A stretch of 64,000 nucleotides of DNA from Gordionus sp. m RMFG-2023 (GCF_954871325.1 NC_088775.1:14299561-14363560); one strand, 5' to 3'; positions 48,195 to 61,602 are shown, counted from the first letter of the stretch. Program-made: numbers and translations. The notes: generated by a model from the letters alone, not told the origin.

Positions 48195-49788
48195 CAGGGT
48201 TGCCAGATGTCACGATTTAGCCGTGATTCTCACTATTTCATACCTAAATTTTTACTTACCCACGTTTTCTCACATTTCACGCTTTTCTAACGTTTTTTGA
48301 GTAAATTAAAATAATCACACTTAGTCTCACACTTTTTCTCACGTTAATAAATTTTTTCAAAATATTTTTAAAAACAAATATAAAATTTTAAATTAATTTT
48401 ATTTTAAAATTTTAAAATTTTTTTTAGTATTTGTTAATAGTCCAACTAACCAATCATATTCATTGACCAATTACCCACAACACAAATTCAATTTTTAGAA
48501 AGTTTATCAAGTATAATTATAATATGAATAATAACTATACATTTCTTTTATGGATTTTATAAATCTTATATTAAAACTCGTAAAATTTTAAATGAAATAA
48601 ATTAAGGGCAAATATTATAAAAGATCTAAAAAACAATCATCCGTTTTCAATACTAACGGATGCATAGAATAAAGGTAATATAAAAACATCTCCCTTATTA
48701 CTTAGATACTTCAACAAAAAGAATGGAATTAATGTTTAATTACTTAAAAATTTTTCGTCTGACAGTGAAACAAAGACATATATAGATGCTTGCTAGAAAA
48801 TTTAAAATTCGCTAAATTTGATGCTAATGTAACGGCGTTCTCCTTAACGTTGGCACTTTAGTCAATAACATAAATGTACAATTGCAATCTGAAGATGTAT
48901 TAGCAATATATATACATGATCTTATCTTAAAACTGAAGATTTCATTTAATTTAAAAATTCAACAAAATTTTTATGGGAGCATTTCTAAAAATATTTTACA
49001 ACATAATAATGATGTAGAGGTCAAAAATGAATCAAAGATATTTATAAAAAATATTATATAATATCTAGAAAAACTGATATGTTAGATAATATATGGAAAT
49101 ATCTTAGCCCTATGACATTAAAATAATGTCCAGAATTTGAACAATTACAAAAAATTATTAGTAATTATAAAATACCAAACATAGATACAGAAATTCTCTT
49201 TAAAGAATATTCACAATTTTATTCCTATTATGATATAAATATAAAAAACAATCACATGAATACCCCCAAAAAATGGATGGATTTTCTTTCTAATAAAAAT
49301 TCACCATTGATAGAGAAAATATGCAATTTTATATTTTCTATTCCGCATTCAAATGTTTCATCAGAGATAATATTCAGTCTAATGACTACTGCTTAGCGAA
49401 AAGAACGTCATCATTGGGGGCTTAACTTATAGTTAAACAAAATATAACTATTCATGCAAAGAGTTTTCAGCCTATCTCTACCCGATGGAAAATCTTTATT
49501 GCCTCTTTTAAAATCATCCATAAAATATAATAATTAATATTATGCTATATTTATAAATATGAGAAAAAATTATACATCATAATAATTGCTATTAGCAAAT
49601 CAATAAAGAATTTTCATTGTCTTTAAAATCTTGTTATATTAAATATAACATATTAACTTAGATGGGTATGCTACATCTATTAACCCGGCCGAAGGCCCGC
49701 AAATTGGGGGTATTGGGGGCGAAGCCCCCCATTAATTATTATAAAAGAAAAACTCACGTTTTCAAGTGAAGAATATATGGCAACCCTG
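48195..49788 (+). mobile_element. hAT transposon, 1594 bp, with 8-bp target duplication
   Basis: The ends CAGGGTTGCCA (48195-48205) and TGGCAACCCTG (49778-49788) are inverted repeats. CATACAAT flanks exactly at 48187-48194 and 49789-49796. The left part contains repeated CTCAC and ACGTTTTCTCAC-like words. A transposase tail is readable at about 49269-49400: KKWMDFLSNK, then FIFSIPHSNVSSEIIFSLM, the hATC dimerisation segment, followed by a stop. The rest of the transposase is mostly missing, so the copy cannot move by itself. A GGCCGAAGGCCCGCAAATT to GGGGCGAAGCCCCCC segment (49686-49730) near the right end looks like part of another dispersed repeat. Confidence 0.85.
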
Positions 49789-49796
49789 CATACAAT

Positions 49797-52700
49797 ACAA
49801 TAAAGTTTATGTTAAAATATAAAATAATAAAGAAAACAATGAAATTATTGAAAGAATCGACGAAAAAAATAACTGTCTGCACAATGCTCGTTTAGGCCGT
49901 CATAAAGAAATTGTAAAGGCCCCATTGGATTTATATCACATGGTTTGAAAGAAAGGACTGTAAATCAAGGTGTATAAATTCCTTATAATTTTGGGTAGAA
50001 AAAAAGTTGAATACTTTACATCTTTTAATTATGTAAGGCTATTAAAATTAGAGGTCTGCAATGGGTGGGTTTTAGCCCTCCCGCGTTTTATACGGGCGGG
50101 ATTTCTAAAAGATTATTAACGTTGGGCGAGTGAACGGGAGGATTTATTTTTTAAAACAATGGTGGCCGCTATTTCTAAATCTATTAGCCATGTTGAAATT
50201 TCCGAGGTGCCTGACTAATTGAAGATTTTAAGGATGAACCTTTTTTTTTTAAAGTTTCCCATAAATTTTATTTACGCCATTGCCATTCATAGTGAAATGA
50301 TAACTTTATATATTTTTTTTAAAAAATCAAAATCTTGATGGTAATATGAGCTTTTGTAATGAGCAAACATTGTAAATCCGGAAAGAAAAAATATGTTAAT
50401 TTTTTTAAAAAAAATCTGACAAGATAAAAATCTTATGTAATTTGAAAAAAAATGAAGGTGTCTATTGTATTTGAGTGCAAAGGTACCCCGGTTCATTTTG
50501 TAAATAAAGATATATATGTGTTAACGTTTTAAAATTAAAATAACCTTTAAATTTTAAATAAAGTAAACTAAACAAATAATATAGGACAGAGCATAAATAG
50601 CTGCCTGATAATTAAAGTAAATGTTCGATTTACTAGCGTCCAATTTTACGATATTCTCATTCTAATATTTTTTTTTGATTATTCGAAATAATATTCGCGA
50701 ATATCGAATAATCAAAAATTTACTGAATCAAATATAGAGTTTCATATAGCGTACAAATTAGGCAGGTTTTTACTTGTAAATAAATAAATAAAAATAGATA
50801 TCGTTGCAAAATTTTTGTATAAATTTTTTTTTTAAAACCGCAGAAAATAATTATGTATTTTGGACATATATTTTTTTTAATAACCGGAAACAATTATTTT
50901 TATTATTTAATTTTTTTAAAAATCTTCTGCTTTATTATTTTTTATTTTAATAAATTTTTATTTCTTTGGGGTTTTTTTTGTTCTGGAAAAATAAAAGAAA
51001 ATTATTACATTTAAATATTCATATCGTTATTATTATCTCTTTCATATAAAGGTAAAAACTTTTTTGATATTCAATTTTATTTTACCTATTTATGAAGAAT
51101 TAAGGAAGGAAAGAAATTTTTGAGTCAATAAAACAGAAACCTGTTATTGTTATAAGTGAAATAAAAATTATAACGTCCTCTTGGGCTAGGTCTAAATATC
51201 GGATTTTAAATTACGTTTCAAAAAACATCTAAACACATAAAGTAAATTTTTCCTAGGTTCAAAATATTTTTGAATATTATGGATTCTACTATCTTTATAG
51301 ACATTATTCTATTCGGGTTATTTAATATGAAATAAAATAGTTAAAATCTCGTTATATTTTCAAAAAATTGATACGAATCTGAATTTCATTCAGGCGAAGC
51401 CATAAACTTGTAGTTTGCTAAGCTTTTGATAGCACTAATTCTAAGCGTAAGCCAACAAATAATATGTACCTTAGTTGATTTTTGTCTTGTATAATATAAC
51501 TATATATCTCTGGCTGTAGCTTGCATAACAGTGGAAATAGCGTAAAAAAATCTTTGAATTGGAAGATGTGAAGTTCAAAATGGGATGAATTGTTTAGGAT
51601 GAAATTAGGAATCAATATAAATGTATTGAACACACAAAATTGGCCCTAAATCATGTTTAATTGTTTATAAGCTACTATATAAGCGATTGGCGCAATTATG
51701 GGAATCTTTTTTTCTAAAATTTGATAACACAAAAGCGAAATTGATATTAAATTGGGTAGGGCCCCTTTAACAATTTTTTAGAAGAGGGGAATTATGACAA
51801 AAGAAAGATCGCCATTAAAAGGTAATTTTTTTTCGCAAATCTTTGTCTAGGTTTCTTTTTTTTCCCTATTTTTAAGAGGATTGATATTCTTTATTTGAGG
51901 TGGGGTATGATCCATAGCAGAGGTCTGCAAAGCCCTACCCCTTATATTTTTCTCAAGGCCCGTTATAATTATACAAAAACCAGACCCGGTTTGTTAGAAT
52001 TTTAATCCGGGATTGATAACTCGTACAAAGATTTTTATGGGGCCAGGTTGCAGACCCCAAATACCTAAAAATTTTCAATGTCAATTAAGGGCTCTTATAT
52101 CTCCCCACCATATAAATAAATTTTTTAAGATATTCTAAAATTAGCTTGAAATTTTGAAAAATAATATAATATATCAAAATTATAATGACCGGCTTGTACA
52201 AATTTACAAAAATCATAGATTTGCGAGCATAATTTTTCAAGTATATTGTCCGGCCCGGCCCAGAATTTTATTATAAAAGAATTCTCGGACTTGTTATAAT
52301 TGAAAAGAAATTTGCCAGGCTTTACAGATTTCTGATCCATAATAAAAAAATTATGGCATTTGGTTTTAGTAGCAATTTTATTCAAAATTGAAGACTTTAT
52401 GAGGTTTTCTTCATTTTATTATTTATAAATAAAACTTGCGAGGCAATATCTCACTTACATAGCATAACTTCAGTGTCGCGTAGTATTGTTGTTTTTTCTT
52501 ATACAAATCATAAATTTTAAAACATCACATTGTAATTTTATATTTATTTTTTTTACTATTAAAACGGTACTTTATTTAAAATAATTATCTTTATACAATA
52601 ACCTATTTATTTATTTTATACAACATTTTATAAAATAAAAAAAATATAAAAATTTCAGGAAACAGATTTTATGAAATTGAAGAAATCTTTTTATATATAT

Positions 52701-53490
52701 TTTTTTTTAAATACAAATAATTAATAAAAAAAAATACGTCACTTCCTGTTTCTTTCATAAAATCTGTTTTTTTTTCTTATTTAATTTTTTTTAAAAAAAT
52801 TTAAATTGCAATATTGTAATACGAATTTAAAATAAATAATTTAATTTATTTTTACGCATCTACTACCGTCCCGTCGTTCCCCACAAAATTATCAATGGAT
52901 CCAAAGGCCTAGAAACTAATAAAATATAAAAATGTTTATTAATATTTATTTACTTTACATCAAATTTCAAAATGTTACTGTTCTTATTTATTTATATTAT
53001 TTAAATTTTTTTTTTGATAATATACATAATCCATTTTTTTCACCTATCCCTTTTTTTTCTAAAAAAAATAATATTATTTTTAATTTTTGTTGAGATTATT
53101 TCAAAAATGCGAAATTTCTAGTTTCATTTTTTTATCTGGTCAAATTACGCAGTTTTAATTTAATAATTTAATACAATATAGTGGTTTATTTATTATTTAT
53201 TTATTTATAAATTTTTTATTAATAAGTACGCTATAAAAAAAATATTTTATTTGAATAAAATAATTGTGTTAAAGGTAATTTATTCATAAATTATATTATT
53301 GCGATTTAACGCATTCAAAAAGTAATTATTTTGAAATTAGTTTTTTTCTAAAATGCTTTCAAATTTGAGCAGTTTATAAGCGCTGCGTTTTTTTATTCTT
53401 ATAAAACGCATCCTTGTCAATTCGATCAATTATTTTTAACCACTATTGAATTGTAATCTAATTTTCATTCTTGTTAAAACTAATAGATAT
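49797..53490. other. Gene-free stretch with hAT-type ends
   Basis: At about 50047 a terminus TAGAGGTCTGCAATGGGTGGG begins, the same type as the element at 61603-62336. Its partner end was not found. At 51918-52060 another relic runs from CAGAGGTCTGCAAAGCCC to GGTTGCAGACCCC with GGCCCG-type motifs. About 52500-53400 is extremely AT-rich with long A and T runs. About 53365-53415 resembles one end of the element at 43773. Confidence 0.45.
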
Positions 53491-54591
53491 ATGGGAAAAG
53501 ATGGAGAAAAAAGACACAAAAATTATCTTCCATTTTCGAAGGAATCTGCCCGTCAAGCGCCTCTATCACTTGACAACTATCGCGTATCGCCCAGTAAAAA
53601 GAATTACTATACTCAAACTTACCTTTCAAAAAAGCCATCCATTCTTTTAGGCTCCTCGGCAATTCTCAATCACGCAGCAGTTTCCGCGGAAAAGGAGGAG
53701 ACCTTCAAAAATGCTCAAACGAGTCATTACGATCAGGACGACACAAACGTGCAAGAATACCGTGAATATAAAAAACATTCGCTTTCAAACGGTTTAGAAT
53801 TTTCCTACAAAAAATCATCCATCGCCACAAGGCAAGTGCCTTCTATTATCCCCCGAAAATCGGTATTATCGAAAACCTTTTCCTTTTTAAGGTTTCATCG
53901 GCGCTCCAAAAATATACCGCCCCTACCTCCTCCACGCTTCTATCATAATCGTTCTATTAATAATATAAATTTCGAACCTCCACCAAATTCCGACAAAATA
54001 TCTCAAGAAAAATTACTCCGGATACCGGAGCATATTGGCAAACCCAATCACCTCTATCGCGATCCCCTTAACCAATCATCACCGATTCACATTTGCCCCA
54101 AATGCGGGTGGCATTTTCGCCAAAATATGCCGCAAATTCTAGTACCACCCTTGCCATTGCCACGCTTGAATAATAACCCTCCTAATCATAATATTCCTAA
54201 TCGGCGGCTTATTTGCGGTAATCGTATATTGTTAACCTCAGACACCATCGTAAACTTCGTCTCCTGCATGTACCCGTTAAATTTCGCCCTATATCATTTT
54301 TCATCGCCTAACGATATTAATGATATAATCGATTTTTCTTCCGTCACTGATTCCTCCTTGGAAGAAAATGACGACGAATCAGAAGAGAACTACAAAAGAA
54401 AAAAAAATAGCAGGAAGCGGAGAGTTCGAAAATCATTAATTGTGACATTTTATTCTATTTTATGCCCATGCGCATTACTATACTGGCCTTTAAAATTAAT
54501 TGAGGCGATATACAAAGCCGCCCGACGTAAATTAACGGCCATGAAAATAGCCCGTAACAATGGGACTTGCCCTTATCATTATTCCAATTAG
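53491..54591 (+). CDS. Orphan 366-residue protein, single open frame
   Basis: An uninterrupted 366-codon frame runs from ATG 53491 to TAG 54589-54591, by far the longest in the window, with visibly higher GC and balanced codons than its flanks. Fifteen in-frame codons lie upstream of the ATG without another ATG; ACTAATAG just before it could be a splice acceptor, so a 5' exon is possible. The N-terminal half is basic, serine- and proline-rich (IPPLPPPRF near residue 145). Mid-protein is a zinc-knuckle-like CPKCGWHF. Then come an acidic serine run (DSSLEENDDESEEN), a basic stretch (KRKKNSRKRRVRKS), a short hydrophobic segment with CPCALLYWPL, and a C-terminal CPYH. The single hydrophobic segment could be a membrane anchor or hairpin. 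I do not recognise a family and assign no function. Confidence 0.7.
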   Translation: MGKDGEKRHKNYLPFSKESARQAPLSLDNYRVSPSKKNYYTQTYLSKKPSILLGSSAILNHAAVSAEKEETFKNAQTSHYDQDDTNVQEYREYKKHSLSNGLEFSYKKSSIATRQVPSIIPRKSVLSKTFSFLRFHRRSKNIPPLPPPRFYHNRSINNINFEPPPNSDKISQEKLLRIPEHIGKPNHLYRDPLNQSSPIHICPKCGWHFRQNMPQILVPPLPLPRLNNNPPNHNIPNRRLICGNRILLTSDTIVNFVSCMYPLNFALYHFSSPNDINDIIDFSSVTDSSLEENDDESEENYKRKKNSRKRRVRKSLIVTFYSILCPCALLYWPLKLIEAIYKAARRKLTAMKIARNNGTCPYHYSN

Positions 54592-57440
54592 TCGACAATT
54601 TTCAAAAACAGAATTCTGGCATATGCGTTTTGAATGTAAGTGAAATTTTTTAAATTTATACTGCCTAGACTGACGATTCATTTATTTAAATATATAATCT
54701 TCAAATATTTTTTATTTCGAAGAGAATTTCAATACCACCCATTCCATTTACTATTTTAATGATAGTCAGTATAGGTGAGTAAGCAATATATAAGGTAACT
54801 AATATTGAGTTAATTTCTTATTTTTTTAAAAAAAGGGAGTTAAATCAGGGAAATTGAAATGAACTTTCAAATTTTCAGGACCTTTGCGTCCATTGCCGAC
54901 TTGTGCTTAAAGACAAAAAAATGACAAAATCACAGATTTTTTATAAATATAATACTATAATATAAACCAAAGATTTGACAAACAAATATGTATTAGGAAT
55001 TGTTATTAAAAAACTCACTCAAAAAATCCCTCTTCGTCAATCGTCAATATCACGTCAAATTTTTTATTTTTGTATAAACTTATTAATATTTTTGTAAAAT
55101 AAAACACCCATTTATTTATCAGTATTTTATAATATATTATATGTAAAAATAAAACAAAAAAAATGTATTTGTAGTAATTGTTCCATAATATATTTTAAAG
55201 CAGAAGGGTTTAATGTTGTATTTATTTCTAAAATACCGTTTCGTTGATAAAAATTATATATTTTTAAAAATGAAAAACAAAAAATTTTAAAAGAAAAACA
55301 CCATGTAAGAACTATAAGAAAAGTAGTTATCATCATGGTAATAAAGATGATGGTCGCCCACTTTGTAACTCTTTTTGGATCAATAAGTAATTGACACTAT
55401 ATTTCAAATATTTTACCTAAGGTTGTATCAAAACTTATTTCAAAAGTTTTAAAACTCGAATCTAATGATAAAGTTTTGAATATTTTTTAAATGTTTTATC
55501 ATATTTTTATATTTAAAAAAAATGTTCGACATGGCCTAAATTGTGGACCCAAGTCTAATGTGCAACCCTAAATCATATTAGAATGCCGGATTAAAAAAAA
55601 ATCCACTAACGTTTGAAAAATCAAATATCTTCCATTTCAGTTCTAATACCAGGTTTCTTGGCCTTTAACGCTAATGACTACCCTAATTAGGTAGAGTTCG
55701 ACAAAGATTTCATTCTTTTATTTTACACAAATACTATAGGTCTATAATAAACAGCGGTCTCATATGGTCTATTTTATTGTCTCGTTGGAAAACAAAATCC
55801 TATTGTGGAAGCTATAAATCAATAGAATCAATAAGCCCCATCGATATATATTTGGCTGAAAATAATTTTAAAAAACATGCTACCTAGATCTTTTCTCGTC
55901 ATAAACAAATTTTAGTGTCATCAACTTGGATTTCATATACCACATATCTACAATTGAGGAGTCAAGCGTAAACTTGTTTACATCACCGAATAATTATTTG
56001 TATCCATTTGGACTGTTCATTTATTTGAGCCTTTTTTTACTTGCCCTTTACAAAAGGTAAAAATCGATAAAGATTTTTAAGATCTAATAGAAGGATTCAT
56101 TTTTTTAGCAATGAATTTTATTCGAAAATAATACCATACGTGCCATCAATGTCTATTTTTCTATAATTTTTTCAAACATCTTAAATCTCGTTGGGTTGTT
56201 ACTTCTAAGATTGGTTGTAGGTTGTGTATATTTTAGATCCATATATGATATCACGAATTTCTTCACTAATAAATAATCAACATTTCAGAAATTTTCAGTC
56301 ATTGGATCCCACGGTTTATAAAATCTGATTTTTTTTAATTTAAAGGAGTTGAATAACCGCCCATAATTTTATCAAAATATAAATTAAAATATGTAACACA
56401 AAATAATATAAGGAGACGATATATTAAACACAAAAACAACAAATCTTTAAAATTATTTGATTATTAATTTAACGATATAATTAATATATTACCCTTTATA
56501 GAACATATACTAAACCTCTTAAATAGATGAAGACTTATCTTAATCCCCTCTATATACAATTAATAGCTATGAAAAGAAAACATAAATTGAATAACAGGTT
56601 AAAGTTAGTAGATTAGACACTATTATATTACTTAAATAAAAAAATATATGATAATATCCGTAATTTCAGCCATAGTTAATAAGGGGTCTTCCAGGCATTC
56701 TTATTTCAACATGCGTTTTAAAACAGTCAAAATAAATTACACCGAAAAGATATACTTGAAAAACTCACCAGGTTCTGTTTTCTACCTTAGTACTTGGCGT
56801 CTTTAGCCCCTTAATTATTTTATCTTTTTGTAATTTTCATATAAATATAATTTATAAAATTTATTTATTTTAGTCACGTATTTTATTTATGAAAATGTTT
56901 AAAAAGAGGAGAGACTATTATCTTTTTATTTTTTTTTATTTCCGTTTTCTTTCATTTTACAAATGTTTTTCTTAATTTTTAAAAAAGTAATTTATTTTGA
57001 GGGTTCTGAGTCTGCCAACGAAAACATGGCAACGACAAAATATCCAATTTCTTCATACGTAATTTTAGGAATTAGGGAGTGGAAAGTGGAGCTAATCGTT
57101 TACGGTAGTGTACATATACAAATAAAAACTTAATATAAAATTTTTAGGAAAAAATTTTTTTAAATTTTGATATAGAAAGAAATTCATAACCTTCAACGGT
57201 TTTTTTTCTTCGTTATTTTATTTTTTGTTAATAAAAAAGATTTGATAGATTTTGAACAACTATTCATTTTTTTCTATGAAAGAAGCGATTTAAATATTTT
57301 TCGCATAATATTCCAATTTAATGCTCATTGTGCAACAATGTAGAGAATGTATGCATTATTATTTATACCAAAATGTAATAAAAATTATTTTTTAGGAAAT
57401 TGGTATTAATATTAGAATTTATGATTATAACTTTTTTTTT
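54592..57440. other. Gene-free AT-rich stretch
   Basis: No coding similarity, RNA gene or element end could be supported. Long A/T runs are frequent. Confidence 0.5.
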
Positions 57441-57450
57441 ATCCAACACC

Positions 57451-57609
57451 AGTTTTATAAAAACGGCCCGATTAAGGTTTAATCATTAATTTTATGTAAA
57501 CCTGGAAATTTTGCTCATATGGCATAATGGTTTGGACCTCTATATTTGCCAAATCTCTAGGAATATTATTTAGGCCAAAATCATAATCGGGTCGTTATTA
57601 AAAATTGAA
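57451..57609. repeat. Foldback miniature element, copy 3
   Basis: The arms are ttataaaaacggcccgatta and its counterpart aatcgggtcgttattaaaaa. The interior includes GGAAATTTTGCTC and CCAAATCTCTAGG. Confidence 0.65.
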
Positions 57610-57711
57610 CTTTTTAACAACACTATCCCTACCTCTACAAATAATTGATTCTTTAAATAAAATAGTTATTTTATTCAATTATGAGTTTTGATGTAGTTTT
57701 TTTTTTAACAT

Positions 57712-57866
57712 CTAGCACAATATTTTAGCCAATAAATTAAAAGGCATGGAGGTTTTGCTCGTAGATAGAAGAAGGGTTTGGACAACTATTTAAGAAATCT
57801 CGAGGCTTGCTTATTATTATTTTAGCTAAAATTTTAATCTAAAATTGGTTAATTCTAGCCGTTTAA
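57712..57866. repeat. Foldback miniature element, copy 4
   Basis: The arms contain ATTTTAGCCAAT and ATTTTAGCTAAAAT-type sequence. The core reads GGAGGTTTTGCTCGTAGATA, then GAAGAAGGGTTTGGACA and AAATCTCGAGGCTTG. It lies only about 100 bp after copy 3. Confidence 0.65.
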
Positions 57867-58023
57867 CCTTATATTTTACGAATTCGCGCTAACTATGATT
57901 GAGGGGTAACAACACTAAGTTTAGGAATCAAAAATTCTAAATAAATAGTAAATTATTAAAAATTTATAAACTTGTGAAATTTTGCTAAAATAAAAGTAAT
58001 CAATATTAATTTATATTTTGCAG

Positions 58024-58138
58024 CATTTTGGAAATTTTAATGGAAGTTATTGGACATTTTCATATAAAAATTAATGATGTGAATCGTATTTGGATCTTGG
58101 AGCAGATACTTAGAGAAAAGGGAGCATTAGGATTTTAA
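58024..58138 (+). CDS. Possible terminal exon, unassigned
   Basis: A good acceptor (TTTATATTTTGCAG) is followed by 37 open codons to a TAA, reading MEVIGHFHIKINDVNRIW then ILEQILREKGALGF. Composition is more gene-like than its surroundings, but no upstream exon or family was found. Treat as a lead only. Confidence 0.15.
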
Positions 58139-60680
58139 AGTTTTCATATATAAAAATAGTTTTAAGCGCGTTTAGATATAAATTTTAGGCTGCATCCGAT
58201 ATCTAGATTCGCAAGTGTCGAAACTTTCAGAAGTAAAATTTTAAGAAAATAATGCTAAATTTTTAAGATAAATTTCTAGAATTATTATTTGGACATGGTT
58301 ATTTCCCCTCTTCGATTAAAATTCTCGAATTTGATATTTTGGACAGTCTTTAATCTCAAATTACGAAGGCTACCTATCCAACAATTATCTTACACTTATA
58401 CATATGTTTTAAAGTTATCAAACCTTTTTATGTAACATGTGTTTCCTCCCAGTTTAAATTAGGATGGTCAATACTAATTTTAAGAGTTTTTTTTAATATA
58501 AGAATAAACAATTATGTGCACCCCTTCCTTTTATTTACATTATTTTATTTATTTAAATTTAAACCATATTATATAAACTTGCGTAATTTGATTTGTTACT
58601 AGTTAGGCCTTATTTTAAAAAATATATAAATTTGAAGCGGCTCACAAATAATCACGCTCGTACCCTAAAATATTCAAATTTCACGAGGTTTTATTTTATA
58701 TTATAAGAAAATTACTTTTAATTTTATTTTCTAAAGCGGAAGTCCTCAAACTAATCTTTTGTAAAATCTAAGGCTTATTAAAAAATAATATCTATTTAAT
58801 GATAGAAAATACGTATATCGTATCGTAGTTTTTAGCTACACTATTACATTAGCAGGTGTAGACAATTAAATTTTTATTTATTTGTAAAAATTTTAACAAA
58901 TTATATTATTTATTTATTTTTAAAATAATGAAAATAAAATTATTATTTAAAATACAAAAAAGAGGAGTACACAATAAAAAGAAATTTTGCGCGCATAAAA
59001 CTTACTATTACTATACATTTACATACTATTTTTTTTTTGAAAAAATACGAAAACAAACAAACCTCTTATATAAAATTGAAACTTATTTTGAAATAAAAAT
59101 AAACCCGAAATTGTATTAATATAATATTTATTTTGTAAATAATACAATTAAGCTAAATATATCCTTTATAATAAAAGCCGTCTCACAAAAATTGTCACAT
59201 TTTTGAAAAAATGCAACAAGCCACTAGGTGGAATTGAAATAGCAACTAAATATTTGCCACAGCTGCCTACCACTATACCCTCACGAGTTCTTATGAATGA
59301 ATGTATTTTTAATTCTATTAAATCTATAAATTATTTTAAAAATTAAATAATAATTAATATTATATACTTCTCATAAAATTTAATAAAAGTTTGTAAAGAA
59401 TTTCTCATGCCCATCTGATAATATATATTTAGTGAATTTTGATTCAAAGAAGAAAAATGAGTCAGATTATTTGATTTGGGTAATAATAAATTACTGAGAT
59501 TGAATGGTGATCATCTTCATTCAATATTTTATTGAATTTTGATTTATAGAAGAAAAATTAAAGTCAGATTATTAGATTTGGCAATAAGATATTCATATTG
59601 AGATTGAATAGTGAAATCCAAACACTTCTCATATCATACTGAGATTGAATGGTGTAATCCAAACACTTCTCATAAAATTTATATAAATTTATCCCCAAAA
59701 ATAGTTCATAAAAAATTATATTGGGAAAAGAAACAGGAATATAGGAAATATAAAATGATAATTTATATTTTAGTGAAATAATAGTTTTCTGTTTATATCT
59801 ACAATAAAATAAGTATTCATTGCTTGATGAAAAAAAAGACATATTTGAATTTGAAAGTTGCATGTGAGAAATATATATTTTAGTTAATTTTATTTTAACT
59901 AAATTATTTGACTTCTTTATAGGGATATTGTAAAATATTTATTCCTTTAACTTATTACATTTTCATTCAGCCTTTGAAATTTTTGTGACTATACAAAAAA
60001 ATATATTATTTGACAGATCACTGTTTTTGCATACAATTCAGAATTTCTGTTTTATAACTAGAAGAACAAAAATATTCATACTTAAAATTAAAGAACAATA
60101 TAAAACTTTATATAACTCAAGAAATTTTCTTATAATAATTGAAATAATTGTACTACCATCTAAAGTTTTTGAAAATTTAAATTGTGATCTTTTAGATAAT
60201 ATATCATTGATGTATGGACGAGTGATTATAAAGGCTCAAGATACAAAAATTCAAAGGTTGAATATAAATGTTATCAGTTGAAGTGATAAATATTATATCA
60301 CTTTTGGTGATTAAACTAATCCTTATAAAGAGGTCAATAATAAAACTAACGAAGGTGTCCTATCTTTTTTTTTCTGAATAGAATGCTCTATTTATATAAC
60401 GTAGTTTAGAATCAAGTGATTTTTCTTTTCTATCCATTTTTTTAATTACATTTTTTATTTTATTGATAAGATAATGAATGCTTTTATATATAATAAAAAA
60501 AAATAATATATTGCATTATATAATTTTAAAAAAAATGTATATATTATTTTATTCTAATTTCAATAACAAACCATTGAAGATCAATAAACTTGAGTTTAAG
60601 TAATAGTATAATTAATAAATTAATATTTTCATTTTTAATGATTGAATATGGGTATTTAATTTTTAAAAAGTTAATTTTCC
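58139..60680. other. AT-rich stretch with a small diverged repeat
   Basis: At about 59430-59680, words such as tgagattgaatggtg and aatccaaacacttctcat recur two to four times with an interval of 60-130 bp. Near 59220-59290 the minus strand has an A-box-like TATAGTGGTAGGC and a weak B-box TTTCAATTCC, perhaps a tRNA-like relic. A plus-strand open stretch at 59985-60281 (98 codons, no convincing start) is unassigned. Confidence 0.35.
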
Positions 60681-60748
60681 AATATAAGAATTAACTCGAT
60701 AATTTCTAGCCTATAAGGATATTTTTTAAGCTGACCATTTCTTGAAAT

Positions 60749-60901
60749 ATGATGCTCTCAGACTCGGAGATAGTTAATTTGTTGGCGAAAAATATTTCCG
60801 ATAATGCGAACGGCAAAGTTTCGCCCTCAGATCATCGAAGTTTTTGTAATAGTAATTTAAAAAATAATATATATATTTTCCCTCGTTATATAACAGGATA
60901 A
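60749..60901 (+). CDS. 50-codon frame in duplicated unit, copy 1
   Basis: It begins MMLSDSEIVNLLAKNISDNA and ends at TAA 60899-60901. The first ~35 codons lie in a GC-richer island. This could be a first coding exon (a GTAATA donor-like site follows codon 32) or a small protein. No family recognised. Confidence 0.25.
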   Translation: MMLSDSEIVNLLAKNISDNANGKVSPSDHRSFCNSNLKNNIYIFPRYITG

Positions 60902-61016
60902 ATAATAATAAATTAATTAAAAAAAGAGTTATTATAAACATATCGGTAATTATAAGAATTAACTCGATAATTTCTAGCCTATAAGGATATTTTTTAAGCT
61001 GACCATTTCTTGAAAT

Positions 61017-61169
61017 ATGATGCTCTCAGACTCTGAGATAGTTAATTTGTTGGCGAAAAATATTTCCGATAATGCGAACGGCAAAGTTTCGCCCTCAGAT
61101 CATCGAAGTTTTTGTAATAGTAATTTAAAAAATAATATATATATTTTCCCTCGTTATATAACAGGATAA
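61017..61169 (+). CDS. 50-codon frame in duplicated unit, copy 2
   Basis: Same frame as 60749-60901. The only visible difference falls in codon 6, where TCG becomes TCT, which is silent (both serine). Confidence 0.25.
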   Translation: MMLSDSEIVNLLAKNISDNANGKVSPSDHRSFCNSNLKNNIYIFPRYITG

Positions 61170-61602
61170 ATAATAATAAATTAATTAAAAAAAGAGTTAT
61201 TATAAACATATCGGTAATTAATTTTTTAAAATCAGTTGATAATAATCCATTATGTATTGTTGTAATGCCATTCAACTCTATAAAATTTTAAAGTAGTTTG
61301 ATTTAAATTTTTTTAAAGTTTTATTGGTGAATAAATTATATATTTTTTTTGTCAACTTTTATTTATGAACCAAGGTTAATTCTTTTTTTAGCTTATCTTT
61401 TAAAAAGTAAATTATTATAATGGGTTAATTCGGTTCATCATCATCTAGATCCTAATAAGGTAAACGATTTTGTATTAAAGATGTAGCGAGATTTGGGCAT
61501 CTTCCTTTTCAGATTATCGTTTTTATTTGTTTTTATAATAATATTATATAACGTCGTAAACTAAAAAAATTATTACTTTGAAGTGGTTGAAGATAGTCAT
61601 CA

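Larger units (their letters stand above)
60684..61219. repeat. Recent 268-bp tandem duplication
   Basis: Two units (60684-60951 and 60952-61219) follow each other directly and differ by about one base in 268 (CTCGGAG versus CTCTGAG). Each carries the same 50-codon frame on the plus strand. Confidence 0.93.

Noticed and set aside
52125-52385. 86-codon minus-strand frame
   Set aside because: It is lysine/phenylalanine-rich, overlaps a GGCC-type relic and has no recognisable similarity.
53446-53490. Longer 381-codon version of the orphan gene
   Set aside because: It would start at TTG; the first ATG is at 53491.
59218-59290. tRNA-like sequence on the minus strand
   Set aside because: The internal promoter-like words are weak and no cloverleaf could be drawn.
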